Positions 17,466-26,632 of a stretch of DNA of 64,000 nucleotides are shown here, in pieces (the first letter of the stretch is position 1; each line of letters opens with the position of its first letter). The position numbers and the translations under genes are program-made. This stretch comes from Tautonia rosea (GTDB taxonomy: Bacteria > Planctomycetota > Planctomycetia > Isosphaerales > Isosphaeraceae), in the NCBI RefSeq assembly GCF_012958305.1, contig NZ_JABBYO010000016.1:1-64000 (forward strand), read 5' to 3'. A model generated the notes under the pieces. That model did no database searches. It was given only the letters and a program-made list of their open reading frames with translations, and was not told the DNA's origin.

Positions 17466-18725
17466 ATGCCTCGACTCAGCTCTCTGGCTCAGAACTTGAC
17501 GACCGAGACCGCGTTCAGCGTCCTCGCCGTTGCCCGATCACTCAAGGCCGCTGGCAAGGAAGTGATCGAGCTGGAGATTGGCGATAGCCCCTTCCCGAGC
17601 ACTCCTCACGCCAAGGCCGCTGGCATTCAGGCGATCGAGGAGAACCGGACCGGTTATTGCCCGAGCCTTGGCTTGCCTGAGTTCCGCCGCGCGGCGGCAA
17701 GCTTCGTGGGGCGAGAGTTCGGGATCAAGGCCGAGCTAGACCACGTGATCGTGGCTTCCGGGGCCAAGCCATTTGAAACCTACTTCGCCGAGGCATTGCT
17801 CGAACCTGACGACGGAGTGTTGATCTTTGGGCCGCAGTTTCCGACGTACATTCCCAATCTTCAGCGCGTCGGGGCCCGGCCGGTGATCGTACCTCTCCGG
17901 GCGGAAGACCGATTCCGCCCCCGGCCAGAACAGGTGGCACAATTCCTGAAGAACGATCACCGCCCTCGCGCGATCTTCCTTAACTCACCGCACAACCCGA
18001 CCGGAGGTGTGGCAACCGGCGAGGACCTGGACGCCATCGCCGAGCTTCTCCGAGGCTCGGATTGTGTCGTTCTTTCCGACGAGCCCTACTGCCACATGGT
18101 CTGGGAAGGGAGGCATGAGTCGTTACTCGCCCGGCCCGGCATGATGGAACACGTTGTCGCGGCCTATACAATGAGCAAGTCGTACAGCATGAGCGGCTGG
18201 CGACTCGGCTTTGCCGTGGCTCATCCTGAGATCATTCAGGCGATGGGCAAGCTGATCAACACCTCTGCGTCCTGCAGCCCGCCTTTCGTGCAGCTCGGAG
18301 CCTTGGCGGCACTGGAAGAAGACCTTGAGACGCGGAACGATTACATGGACCGCTTTCGTCGCAAGGTCGAGCGTCTGTCAGACGGTCTCGCAACGATCGA
18401 AGGGATCACCGTCGAACGCCCTGCGGGAACTTTTTACGTCTTCCCCGATGTCAGGGTTCTTTGCAACCGGCTTGGCCTGACCTCTCACGGTCTCGCGATG
18501 TTCTTGCTTGAAGGAGCAGACCAGAGCTTCGGCGTGGCCTGCCTCGGGGGCGAGTGCTTCGGTAGTGCCGGAGCCGGCTTCCTGCGATTTAGTTGCGCAG
18601 AGCCGGACGAGAAGATCGATCGGGCGTTGGAGTTCCTGCCCGAGGCCCTTACCCGTCTCGACCGAGCCCGTGCGTATCGAGAATCGCATCCCGAGCACGT
18701 ACTCGAGCAGCCCTATCCTGGCTGA
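17466..18725 (+). CDS. Class I/II PLP-dependent aminotransferase
   Basis: A 419-residue fold-type I aminotransferase of the aspartate aminotransferase group. Visible features: IELEIGDSPFPSTPHAK at the N-terminus, the substrate/PLP loop NSPHNPTGG, DEPYCHMVW, and the Schiff-base lysine Lys238 in TMSKSYSMSGWRLGF. A C-terminal arginine in GFLRFSCAEPDE probably binds the substrate carboxylate. It transfers an amino group between an amino acid and a 2-oxo acid; which one cannot be told from sequence. ATG 17466 fits the family start (LSSLAQNLTTETAFSVLA). A long inverted repeat just upstream may regulate it. Confidence 0.85.
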   Translation: MPRLSSLAQNLTTETAFSVLAVARSLKAAGKEVIELEIGDSPFPSTPHAKAAGIQAIEENRTGYCPSLGLPEFRRAAASFVGREFGIKAELDHVIVASGAKPFETYFAEALLEPDDGVLIFGPQFPTYIPNLQRVGARPVIVPLRAEDRFRPRPEQVAQFLKNDHRPRAIFLNSPHNPTGGVATGEDLDAIAELLRGSDCVVLSDEPYCHMVWEGRHESLLARPGMMEHVVAAYTMSKSYSMSGWRLGFAVAHPEIIQAMGKLINTSASCSPPFVQLGALAALEEDLETRNDYMDRFRRKVERLSDGLATIEGITVERPAGTFYVFPDVRVLCNRLGLTSHGLAMFLLEGADQSFGVACLGGECFGSAGAGFLRFSCAEPDEKIDRALEFLPEALTRLDRARAYRESHPEHVLEQPYPG

Positions 18726-18730
18726 TCGGA

Positions 18731-20692
18731 TCAACGACCAGGGGGACGCGATTGGCCGAGCCTCTCGACCCGAGCCAGTTGATTCGTCGGCTTGGCGTCG
18801 AAAACCGGTGCGGGCAGGAGCAAGGGATCGGCCACAATTCGATCCCCTTCTGCGAGACCACTCAGGACCTCGGCATAACTCGGGTTGCTCACACCTAGGT
18901 CGAGCTGTTTCCAGGAAACCTCTCCGCCACGACCGGCGATTGCCGCATAGGGCTTTTTCTCGAACCAGCGAATGGAACCGACAGGAATCCGGGTCACTTC
19001 GATCCGATCACCGAGATGGAAGGCCACTTCAGCGCTGAGGCCGGGGCGAATTCCCTCGAAACCGCTCTCAATGCGAACGGTAGCCGAATAGAGCTTCACG
19101 TCCGAGACGAAGTTGGCCGGGGCCGGAATGGGCTTGATCTCTTTGATGGTCCCCAGAAGGGGGCGATCAGGAAACGCATCGATCCGAATGGTTGCGGTCA
19201 TTCCTTCCTGAATGTGCCGGTATTTTGATTCGTTAATCTTTACCTGGACTTGCATATTTTCGGGATCGGGAAGTTGAATGACCGCCTGATTTTCTCGGAC
19301 CGTGACTCCTTCGGCAATTTGATCCTCGACTCGTCCCCAGGTGTTGGTGCTTCGGGCATAAACCACCACGCCTTCGGATGGGGCGTAGAGCTGGCAGTTC
19401 TTGATAGCTCGCTCCAGTCGCTTGAGACGCTCATCTTCAACCTGAAACGCAGCCCGCTGACTCAGAAGGTCGGAGCGAACGGCTTCGAGCTTTGCCTCAA
19501 GGCTCTTCAGAATTCGCGTGCCGGTGTATTCAGTCAGACGTCGACGCATTTCCTGGGCGTTTTCGTATTCAATCTGCCATTGCTCGAAGACCAAGCGGTC
19601 GCCCAGAAGCTGCGAATCGGAACGGAGCCCCTGTCGAAAGAGATCTTGTGACCACTCGTAGGTTGAGCGGGCTTCTTGCTCCTTCGTCCGACAATTCTCT
19701 AGGTATTGATCCACGAGACGAATGTCTTGTAGGTAAATTCCGTCTCGATATTCGCGCAGTTCGATTTCGGCCACCTGGAAGATCGTCTCGGCTTGCTTGA
19801 CCCAGGAGAGCGCCTGAGCGTGTCGGATGCGTTGAGTCGCCAGCTCGTCCTCGAAGGGAGCACTGTCCAACTCACACACCAGTTCGCCAGGTTTGACTCG
19901 AGTGCCTTCCTCGATGAGCCAGATGATTCGGGTGGAGCCGGCCTGTTCCTCAAACTCGCCGCCTCGATCCGACGAGTTGGGCGTCATCGTCATTGAACGA
20001 TTACTGGACTGACCTGGCGTGCTCGAAGCCATCCTCAAGGGCATGTGAGGAGTCACTCGATACGAAAAGCTCCGAATGTTGGGTCGATCGGCCAGGGCCG
20101 AGACGGCTGAGCCGCCCCCTCCACCGAACCCGGAACCGCTTGCCCCTCCAGATCGTCCTCCACCTCCCGCCGAGCCGGCCCCTCCGGTCCCCCCGACCCC
20201 GCCTCCGACTCCCCCGACTCCGCTTCCTGTCCCCGCGACGCCGCCAGCGCCACCTCCGATTGTTCCTGAGCCTCCTCCCAGGTTACTTGATCCTGATGAG
20301 AAGGAGGATGAGCCACCACTTCCGCCGCCACCCCCGCTTCGCCCCCCCCCGAACGATCCGGAGCCTCCGGAGGGTCCCCCGACCGTGCCGAGGACTGCCT
20401 CCACTTCGCAATAGATTGTGGTGTTGTTGGCGCTTTCCAGTTCACCACTCTCGATCAGGAATGACCGCACGGGACCGCGATCAACGATCACGCTTGTGAA
20501 TTGTAATCCCTCACTCTCAGAGGATAGCCAGGGGAACTTTTCGTCATTCACCCACCAGACGAGAATTCCCGAGCCCACGAGCGAGCACAGAAGAAGCAGT
20601 GTCAGCGCGATTCGAATCGCCTGGGAACGCCGTAGGTCCGAACGTTTCCTCGGTGCGGGGACATTGGACGACTGCCGAACGACCGTCGACAT
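18731..20692 (-). CDS. HlyD/RND-type periplasmic adaptor with glycine-rich insert
   Basis: A 653-residue membrane fusion protein. One membrane anchor spans residues 26-47. The first lipoyl-type half (SFLIESGELESANN) is split from the rest by about 90 residues (105-195) that are almost only Gly and Ser, with a few Ala/Thr. Then follow the barrel strand (VKPGELVCELDSAPFEDELATQ), a long coiled-coil hairpin (240-400), the return lipoyl half and a C-terminal beta-barrel (IRPGLSAEVAFHLGDRIEV). The start at 20692 has GGGAGAGG upstream. No permease or ATPase is adjacent, so its transport partner is elsewhere, perhaps the efflux operon at 24474-31312. Confidence 0.8.
   Translation of the reverse strand: MSTVVRQSSNVPAPRKRSDLRRSQAIRIALTLLLLCSLVGSGILVWWVNDEKFPWLSSESEGLQFTSVIVDRGPVRSFLIESGELESANNTTIYCEVEAVLGTVGGPSGGSGSFGGGRSGGGGGSGGSSSFSSGSSNLGGGSGTIGGGAGGVAGTGSGVGGVGGGVGGTGGAGSAGGGGRSGGASGSGFGGGGGSAVSALADRPNIRSFSYRVTPHMPLRMASSTPGQSSNRSMTMTPNSSDRGGEFEEQAGSTRIIWLIEEGTRVKPGELVCELDSAPFEDELATQRIRHAQALSWVKQAETIFQVAEIELREYRDGIYLQDIRLVDQYLENCRTKEQEARSTYEWSQDLFRQGLRSDSQLLGDRLVFEQWQIEYENAQEMRRRLTEYTGTRILKSLEAKLEAVRSDLLSQRAAFQVEDERLKRLERAIKNCQLYAPSEGVVVYARSTNTWGRVEDQIAEGVTVRENQAVIQLPDPENMQVQVKINESKYRHIQEGMTATIRIDAFPDRPLLGTIKEIKPIPAPANFVSDVKLYSATVRIESGFEGIRPGLSAEVAFHLGDRIEVTRIPVGSIRWFEKKPYAAIAGRGGEVSWKQLDLGVSNPSYAEVLSGLAEGDRIVADPLLLPAPVFDAKPTNQLARVERLGQSRPPGR
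20108..20380 (-). repeat. Glycine/serine-coding low-complexity tract
   Basis: About 270 bases of GGN-rich repetitive DNA inside the adaptor gene, encoding residues 105-195. Imperfect GGNGGN units vary in third bases, consistent with old slippage expansion followed by divergence. Confidence 0.7.
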
Positions 20693-21169
20693 GCGAGCCT
20701 CTCCCTGAAGAACGGGACCGGACGATCGGTAGAATGACGCGTCACGATTCCGACGAGTGCCGGGATCTGAAGGTCGACTTGAATGATTGCGTGAAGAAGA
20801 ACACGATCGGAGAATTCCCCTTTGAGTCATACCCGGGACATGACCGAAGGTCAAGCATCCTAGAGAACTTCGGGAGAATATCGGCGTTTGACGCACCCAG
20901 GAATGACCTGACGATCGGATTCGTATCCTAAGCCCTTTGGGCTGCTTTTCTTGAAGAGGGTTGCGCTCGGATCGATCCTGAGGGCGATGACGGTGATGAT
21001 TTGAGCACGCGACGTGCCTATGCTATTCTAGCAAGCGATTGAAGCGGCCCGGCACAGAAACTGAACACTTCCCGGGTCGGTTACGTGAGCCTTCCGTCGA
21101 CCCGGAATAGATTCGGACGGCTCGCGTTTCGAATTTCGACGTGCTCCGCACCTTGAGGAGAACTCCGTA
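20693..21169. other. 477-base divergent intergenic region
   Basis: Holds the promoters of the minus-strand adaptor and the plus-strand superoxide dismutase. A short hairpin AGCCC-TTT-GGGCT at 20931-20943 followed by TTTT is visible, but no plus-strand gene precedes it, so I do not call it a terminator. No gene seen. Confidence 0.45.
21001..21029 (+). promoter_or_regulatory. Putative promoter of superoxide dismutase gene
   Basis: TTGAGC (21001-21006), 17-base spacer, TATTCT (21024-21029); each hexamer matches the sigma-70 consensus at four of six positions. It lies about 140 bases before the sod start codon. Confidence 0.45.
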
Positions 21170-21796
21170 ATGGCCGACTATTCATTGCCCCCGCTTCCCT
21201 ACCCCTCCAACGCGCTCGAGCCGCACATCGACGCCCAGACCATGGAAATACATCACGGGAAGCACCACAACGCCTATGTGACCAACCTCAATAATGCGTT
21301 GAAGGATCACCCTGATCATCAAGGCAAGCCGATTGAGGAGCTGATCGCGAACCTCGATGCCCTGCCCGAATCGATTCGGACCGCTGTCCGAAATAATGGA
21401 GGGGGGCATGCCAATCACTCCCTGTTCTGGACGATCATGCGGCCGAACGGTGGCGGACTTCCGTCTGGTGAACTCGCACAGGCCATCAATGACGCCTTTG
21501 GAAGCTTCGACGCGTTCAAGGAGAAGTTCTCCCAGGCCGGTGCGACCCGCTTTGGCTCCGGGTGGGCCTGGCTCATTGTTGACACGTCGAATCACGGCCG
21601 TTTGGCGGTCGTCTCGACTCCGAACCAGGATAGCCCGTTGATGGATGGCTCTGGCATCCCGATCTTGGGTTGCGACGTTTGGGAACACGCATATTACTTG
21701 AAGTACCAGAACCGTCGCCCCGACTACATCAGCTCCTGGTGGAACACGGTCAATTGGGCCGAGGTCGAGAAACGATTCAAGGCCGCTCAAGGCTGA
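21170..21796 (+). CDS. sodA: Superoxide dismutase, Mn/Fe type
   Basis: A 208-residue Fe/Mn superoxide dismutase converting superoxide to oxygen and hydrogen peroxide. Near-canonical start [20 protein letters not shown], metal ligand His28 (MEIHHGKHH), the second ligand in [20 protein letters not shown], and the Asp/His pair in [16 protein letters not shown]. The pattern of glycine and glutamine in the second shell looks more Mn-like, but metal choice cannot be decided by eye. GAGGAGA lies eight bases before the ATG. No signal peptide, so cytoplasmic. A strong terminator hairpin follows, making it a single-gene transcript. Confidence 0.93.
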   Translation: MADYSLPPLPYPSNALEPHIDAQTMEIHHGKHHNAYVTNLNNALKDHPDHQGKPIEELIANLDALPESIRTAVRNNGGGHANHSLFWTIMRPNGGGLPSGELAQAINDAFGSFDAFKEKFSQAGATRFGSGWAWLIVDTSNHGRLAVVSTPNQDSPLMDGSGIPILGCDVWEHAYYLKYQNRRPDYISSWWNTVNWAEVEKRFKAAQG

Positions 21797-22221
21797 TCAA
21801 GATTCCGTCGGAGTCGGGCAGGCTAAGAACGCGAGACTGGCGAAACGATTCTGAGATGCCAGTCTCCCGTTTCGACAGAAGATGCCCAGGACAAACGAGG
21901 ACGCCGCTGAGCTTGCTTGACGAGTTGCTCTAATGCCCCTTCTTCAAGCGAGCGTTCTTGGAGAAGGGGGTTCTTTGTTCCTGAACCAACTGGGTTGACC
22001 AAGGACGGCGATTCGGTATGATCTCGACGCCCTACGGGTCGGACCCACTGGGGCATTCTTTCGTCTGCGCCAAGCCTCCGGGCCCGTCTCGATGCTCAAA
22101 TCGAGCCTTCATCTCGATCGACCCCACCCGGCCCGGTTGTACCGTGCTCATTCTAGCCCTTTTGCACTATGCGAAGGGGCCATTGACGCCCGGTACCTTT
22201 CAGGAAGGGAGGGACTTGCCG
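21797..22221. other. 425-base intergenic region
   Basis: Contains the sod terminator at 21936-21979 and the promoter region of the lipoprotein gene. The lipoprotein frame is open back to 22018 but those codons lack a signal peptide or ribosome binding site. Nothing else is seen. Confidence 0.5.
21936..21979 (+). terminator. Intrinsic terminator downstream of sod
   Basis: Arms 21936-21948 and 21957-21969 form a 13-base-pair stem with one G-U pair and an eight-base loop, followed by a T-rich tail (GTTCTTTGTT). It lies 140 bases after the sod stop. Confidence 0.7.
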
Positions 22222-22827
22222 ATGGATCGGCTCTTGTTGAAGCGTAGTCTGATCGCCGTGAGCGGTCTGGCTCTGATGGTGAGCGCAACGGGTTGCCGCG
22301 ATCGGAACTTGAATGTTCCCCCGCCGGCGCATTACACGGATGGTGTTCAGAGCATCCCCGAAGCAGCTCCATATCCCGGTTATCCACCGATGTCGAGCGA
22401 TTCGACGGCAATCGACCCCTACGCCAGGGCCAATCTCGGCACCCCTCGAACGTTTGATCCGGCGACGACACAAACCTCAGGGGTCTCCGAAGGGATGGGT
22501 CATTCCCCTGGCTCCCCGGCGGCTCCAACCTACGCTCCTTCGGCCGGTTTCGGCGTACCGCCGGTTTCGGGACTGGCGGACCCGGTGAATGCCAGCGGGC
22601 CGTTCGCCTCTCCCTCGTCGCCGAATCCTTACGCGGCTGACCCCTACACAACAGGAGCTGGAGCGGATCCTTATGCCGGTATGAACACCGGTCAAGGAGC
22701 ATCAAGCTTCATGCCTCCTGCCGGAACAAACGGGGACACGTCACTGCCCGTCCCGAATCAGTTTCCCGGCCTCGACGGTCTGAACAGTACTCCTCCGATT
22801 CCGGACCGACTGCCCGAAATGCCTTGA
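22222..22827 (+). CDS. Proline/glycine-rich lipoprotein
   Basis: A 201-residue predicted lipoprotein. Residues 1-24 are a basic-then-hydrophobic signal ending in a lipobox with Cys25 (SATGCRD). The mature chain is disordered-looking and rich in Pro, Gly, Ser, Ala and Tyr with repeated PYA/DPYA motifs, suggesting a flexible envelope or cell-surface protein. GGAAGGGAGGG lies just upstream of ATG 22222, which decides the start. No enzymatic motif or recognisable partner gene. Confidence 0.65.
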   Translation: MDRLLLKRSLIAVSGLALMVSATGCRDRNLNVPPPAHYTDGVQSIPEAAPYPGYPPMSSDSTAIDPYARANLGTPRTFDPATTQTSGVSEGMGHSPGSPAAPTYAPSAGFGVPPVSGLADPVNASGPFASPSSPNPYAADPYTTGAGADPYAGMNTGQGASSFMPPAGTNGDTSLPVPNQFPGLDGLNSTPPIPDRLPEMP

Positions 22828-22956
22828 TTTTGGTTGTGGGGAGTCTTCTGATCGGCCGATCCTCCTCTGATCGCACTTGCAACCCCATTCCGGGGGGTGA
22901 TGCCTCTTCTGATCGACGAAACGGCCACCCCCCTGGCGACTCGCCGTGCAGCACCC

Positions 22957-23664
22957 ATGACCGACCCGCGTGATTCCCTCCCGACGATCCTCTTTGAAGA
23001 CGTTCATTGCTTGGCAGTGAATAAACCGGCGGGGATCCTGACGCAAGGAAGGCCGCGTGAGGGAACAAGTCTGGAGGGGCTTCTGCGACGATATCTCGAT
23101 CCGGACCAACCGGATCGAGTCTATCTCGCCGCCATTCACCGGCTTGATCGTCCCGTGTCCGGAGTGATGATCTGGGGCAAAACTCCCAAAGCTGCCCGAC
23201 GACTCCACGAGCAGTTCGCACGTCGAGACGTCGAGAAACACTACTGGGCCATCGTGCCCGGTCAGCCGACGCCGGAGGAAGGTCTCTGGGACGACTGGCT
23301 TTGCGAGGAAGACACCGGGCTTGGACCAATCGTCCAGGTCTGCCACCCTGAAACGCCGCGCGTTCGGCACGCCCTTACTCGATACCGTGTCGATCGATCA
23401 GGCAGACTACCTGAAGGGTGCAACCGTCTGCTCCTCTGGCCCCGAACAGGCCGGACTCACCAGTTGCGCGTCCAGGCCAACGCTCGGGGTCTTCCAATCC
23501 TGGGAGATGCCACGTATGGCTCAGATCGACCGTTCCCGATCGGCATTGCCCTTCATGCCCGATCGTTGAAAATTCGTCATCCCATCCTTCGCACGGAACT
23601 TCGATTCGAGTCCCCGGTTCCCGAGCACTGGCGAGACGCGGGGATCGTGCTATCGGAAGATTGA
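22957..23664 (+). CDS. RluA-family RNA pseudouridine synthase
   Basis: A 235-residue pseudouridine synthase that isomerises uridine in rRNA or tRNA. Family motifs in order: ILFEDVHCLAVNKPAG near the start, the catalytic Asp64 in HRLDRPVSGV, KHYWAIVPG, and the C-terminal GRTHQLRVQ and PILGDATYGS. It lacks an S4 RNA-binding domain, like the shorter RluA/RluC-independent members. The start is uncertain: in-frame ATG codons at 22900 and 22957 exist, neither with a strong ribosome binding site; 22957 fits family length. Target nucleotide unknown. Confidence 0.85.
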   Translation: MTDPRDSLPTILFEDVHCLAVNKPAGILTQGRPREGTSLEGLLRRYLDPDQPDRVYLAAIHRLDRPVSGVMIWGKTPKAARRLHEQFARRDVEKHYWAIVPGQPTPEEGLWDDWLCEEDTGLGPIVQVCHPETPRVRHALTRYRVDRSGRLPEGCNRLLLWPRTGRTHQLRVQANARGLPILGDATYGSDRPFPIGIALHARSLKIRHPILRTELRFESPVPEHWRDAGIVLSED

Positions 23665-23715
23665 ATTGAGCGGCGATTGAGTTGGGAGAGCGAACCGAAG
23701 GATGGGCGCTTGTAC

Positions 23716-24201
23716 TCAGTCCTCGGCAATTGCAATCTCAAGAACCTTGAACTTGATGGTCCCCTGGGGGACCTGAATCTCGGCCACTTCACCGACCTTC
23801 TTTCCGATCAGGCCTTCGCCGATGGGGCTGCTGGTCAAGATGCGGTTGCGGTCGTAATCTTCATCGCCAGGGCCGACGAGGGTGAACTCTTCCTCGTCGT
23901 CAAGGTCGAGGTCGATCACCTTCACCTTGGAACCGAAGACAACCCGGTCGGTCGGCAGATTGCTCCGATCGACGATGTAGGCTCTCCCCAGTTGGTCTTC
24001 GAGCAAGGAGATTTTGGCCTGAAGCTCACCCTGCTTTTCCCGGGCCGCATGATATTCGGCGTTTTCGGACAGGTCCCCAAAAGCCCGGGCTTCGGCCACC
24101 TGCTCGGTAATTTTAGACATCTCAACATTCTTGAGATGATCGAGCTCGGCCTTCTTCTTCTCGTACCCTTCTTTCGAGATGGGGATGCGGTCCGTGGACA
24201 T
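23716..24201 (-). CDS. greA: Transcription elongation factor GreA
   Basis: A 161-residue GreA/GreB factor that enters the RNA polymerase secondary channel to rescue backtracked complexes by stimulating transcript cleavage. The N-terminal coiled coil (residues 1-75) carries the tip acidic signature FGDLSENAEYHAA; the C-terminal FKBP-like domain ends with SPIGEGLIGKKVGE and VPQGTIKFKVLEI. The start at 24201 follows AGGAGA; an upstream in-frame extension is not coding. It lies downstream of two tandem terminators of the efflux operon, so it must have its own promoter between about 24290 and 24202. Confidence 0.92.
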   Translation of the reverse strand: MSTDRIPISKEGYEKKKAELDHLKNVEMSKITEQVAEARAFGDLSENAEYHAAREKQGELQAKISLLEDQLGRAYIVDRSNLPTDRVVFGSKVKVIDLDLDDEEEFTLVGPGDEDYDRNRILTSSPIGEGLIGKKVGEVAEIQVPQGTIKFKVLEIAIAED

Positions 24202-24290
24202 GCCGCGAATCTCCTGGTGCGATGCGATCCCGTCAAGCACGAGGAACGGGAACGTCAGCGAAGACGAATCGAAGCGGCCTCTGCCGCCGT

Positions 24291-24319
24291 AAAAAAACGA
24301 GCCCAATGAGCGACGGCTC
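24291..24319 (-). terminator. Intrinsic terminator between efflux operon and greA
   Basis: On the minus strand a five-pair stem GAGCC/GGCTC (24315-24319 with 24299-24303) with an 11-base loop is followed by seven Ts (24291-24297). Short stem but strong T tract. Confidence 0.55.
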
Positions 24320-24343
24320 AGGGGCTCAGGAAGCATTGAAATG

Positions 24344-24381
24344 CAAAAGACCGCGACCCGGACCAGAGGCCCGGGACGCGG
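24344..24381 (-). terminator. Intrinsic terminator of the efflux operon
   Basis: On the minus strand CCGCGTCCCGG pairs with CCGGGTCGCGG (24371-24381 with 24351-24361, one central mismatch), followed by TCTTTT. It lies about 92 bases after the permease stop. Confidence 0.6.
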
Positions 24382-24473
24382 CTCAGGGCAAATCATTTCT
24401 CAAAACAGACTAGTCCTTGGTCGTTCTCAACGCAAGGCCAAGCCGTCCTGAGACCTCGACCACGATGGGCCGC

Positions 24474-25757
24474 TTATTCATGCCGGAGGGCCTCGATCGG
24501 GTCCATCTTGGCCGCTCGATTGGCGGGGTACAGGCCGGCAACGATGCCGACAAGCACCGAGACACCAAACGAGAGCATCACGGAGCTGGGAGTTACGACC
24601 GCCTTGATCTCGGAGAACTGGGTGATCAGCGGGGGGACAAAGACACCAATGGCGACTCCAATGAGGCCACCAATTCCCGAGAGCACCACCGTCTCGATGA
24701 GAAACTGCTGCGTGATGTCACGGCGCTTGGCTCCCAAGGCGCGACGAATCCCGATCTCCCGGGTCCGCTCGGTCACGGTGGCGAGCATGATGTTCATGAT
24801 GCCGATACCGCCAACGATCAGCGAGATCGCAGCAATCGAGCCGAGCACAAGGCTGAAGATCGCTGCCTGCCGTTTGGCCTGCTCGAGGAGTTCGTACGGG
24901 ACGACCATGTCGACGTCCTTCTTATCCTCGTGGAACGGCTGAACCGCCGCCTCGATGACGGGAGCGGTCATCGGAACCTCATCGATTTCCTTGACCTGAA
25001 GCGTGATCTGAGACAGCTGTGTCTCCTCAGCCTCCTGAGAACCGGCTCGGCTCGAAAGAATTCGCTCACCGAAGCGGGCTCGGCAGGTGTTCAGCGGAAT
25101 ATAGACGTCCTTGTCGTACTCCTGAGCGGCCATACTCCCGCCGATCGCTGCGGTCGAACCTCGAGGTTTGGTCACACCGACGACCGTGTAGTAGTCGGAA
25201 CCGATCTTGATCGACTGTCGAAGCGGATTCTCGAAGGGAAAGAGGGTTCGAGCCGTTTCGGCCGCGAGCACGCAGTAATTTTCATAGTGCTCGTTATCTG
25301 AAGGGAGAAGGAACCGACCACGCTCAATCTGAAGGCGATTGAATTCCTGATAGTCGTGCGTCGTGCCAACGACCCGAGCTTCCATCGCGTTGTTCGAGCG
25401 CCGCACTTCTCGCTTGATTTCTCGGATCGGCAATGCCTTGGTGATCGTGGGAACGGTGGCAAGGATCCGATCGAAATCATCGTATTTCAGGCCGTAGTTC
25501 AAGACCCGAGACGGACGCCCCCCCGACTTCTGGCTCTGGGCATCCTGGCTTGGCTTGACCGATCGGTAAATGATATTTGTTGCACCGAGTTGCGCGATTT
25601 GCTCCTGGGCGTCTCGAGCAGCCCCTTCACCGACAGCCAGCATCATGATGACGGCGGCCACACCAAAGACGACCCCAAGGATCGTCAACGACGATCGGAG
25701 TTTGTGCAGGAGGAGGCTTTTTACCCCCAAATTCACGCTTCGCCAGACGCGTCCCAT
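24474..25757 (-). CDS. MacB-like ABC transporter permease
   Basis: A 427-residue permease of the MacB/FtsX type, which uses ATP to drive a periplasmic conformational pump rather than moving substrate through the membrane itself. Helix 1 is at residues 15-42 (KLRSSLTILGVVFGVAAVIMM), a large periplasmic domain fills residues 50-290, and three further helices follow, including the family stretch ATVTERTREIGIRRALGAKRRDI. It is the last gene of the TolC-HlyD-ATPase-permease operon, 29 bases after the ATPase. The separate ATPase gene distinguishes it from fused E. coli MacB. Confidence 0.9.
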   Translation of the reverse strand: MGRVWRSVNLGVKSLLLHKLRSSLTILGVVFGVAAVIMMLAVGEGAARDAQEQIAQLGATNIIYRSVKPSQDAQSQKSGGRPSRVLNYGLKYDDFDRILATVPTITKALPIREIKREVRRSNNAMEARVVGTTHDYQEFNRLQIERGRFLLPSDNEHYENYCVLAAETARTLFPFENPLRQSIKIGSDYYTVVGVTKPRGSTAAIGGSMAAQEYDKDVYIPLNTCRARFGERILSSRAGSQEAEETQLSQITLQVKEIDEVPMTAPVIEAAVQPFHEDKKDVDMVVPYELLEQAKRQAAIFSLVLGSIAAISLIVGGIGIMNIMLATVTERTREIGIRRALGAKRRDITQQFLIETVVLSGIGGLIGVAIGVFVPPLITQFSEIKAVVTPSSVMLSFGVSVLVGIVAGLYPANRAAKMDPIEALRHE

Positions 25758-25786
25758 CGGTCGGTTCTCTCAGCTCGGGGGATCGA

Positions 25787-26632
25787 TCAGACAGGGGCGA
25801 GTTGCGAACCCGGCAAACCGGTGCCGAGTCCGAGGCCGACGACCTCTGGCGGCGCGTCTTTCATCCGGTCGCTCGGGGCGTCAGAAATGATCTGACCATC
25901 CCTCATCCGGATAACGCGTCGGGCATGCTCGGCGATGTCGTCTTCGTGAGTAACCATGATGATGGTCTTTCCGGCCTGATTGAGCCGTTCAAGCATCGCC
26001 ATGATCTCATCGCTGGTCGCGCTGTCCAGGTTCCCGGTCGCCTCGTCTGCAAGAATGATATACGGATCATTAATCAGGGAACGGGCGATGGCCACACGCT
26101 GCTGCTGACCACCGGAAAGCTGATTCGGTCGGTGGTCCATTCGGGAACCCAGACCAACCATTTCGGCCAGTTCCAGGGTCCGATCCTCGTCTTCCTGAGT
26201 CAGCTTCCCTGACCCCTGGTACGTCAGCGGTAGCTGAATATTTTCATGCACAGTGTACTGCTGAATGAGATTGTACGCCTGAAAGATGAAGCCGATAAAT
26301 CGACTCCGGACTTCCGAAAGGTCGTCGTCGCTGAGGTTCGCAACGTCCTGATTACCGAGCAGATACTGACCACTCGTTGGGCGGTCGAGGCAGCCAAGCA
26401 GGTTGAGCATCGTGCTTTTCCCAGAGCCCGACGCTCCCATGATGGCCACGTACTCGCCCGGGTAAAAGTCGACTGAAACGCCTCGGAGCGCATGAACGAT
26501 GATTGCCTCCTGGCGACTGGAGGCTTTCCCCATGACGTACTGCTTGCGAATGTCCCGAAGCCGGACGATCGGCTGGACTCGGGATGAGTCCAGCTGATCG
26601 CCCATGAGTGGGAAGTTTTGCATCTGGGTCAC
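25787..26632 (-). CDS. ABC transporter ATP-binding protein (MacB-type)
   Basis: A 281-residue ATPase of the LolD/MacB group. Walker A GASGSGKST is at residues 66-74, the Q-loop follows in FIFQAYNLIQQYTV, the signature is LSGGQQQRVAIARSL, and Walker B is IILADEATGNLDS; the H-loop histidine is in VTHEDD. It energises the adjacent permease. A GTG at 26632 overlaps the adaptor stop by four bases; an ATG at 26623 is an alternative start. A roughly 30-residue C-terminal tail beyond the ATPase core is low in conserved features. Confidence 0.9.
   Translation of the reverse strand: MTQMQNFPLMGDQLDSSRVQPIVRLRDIRKQYVMGKASSRQEAIIVHALRGVSVDFYPGEYVAIMGASGSGKSTMLNLLGCLDRPTSGQYLLGNQDVANLSDDDLSEVRSRFIGFIFQAYNLIQQYTVHENIQLPLTYQGSGKLTQEDEDRTLELAEMVGLGSRMDHRPNQLSGGQQQRVAIARSLINDPYIILADEATGNLDSATSDEIMAMLERLNQAGKTIIMVTHEDDIAEHARRVIRMRDGQIISDAPSDRMKDAPPEVVGLGLGTGLPGSQLAPV

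Noticed and set aside
20931-20949. Hairpin AGCCC/GGGCT plus TTTT as terminator
   Set aside because: No plus-strand gene ends before it; the five-pair stem is too weak and there is nothing to terminate.
24417-25301. Plus-strand frame opposite the permease gene
   Set aside because: Antisense to a well-defined MacB permease; Asp/His/Arg-rich shadow.
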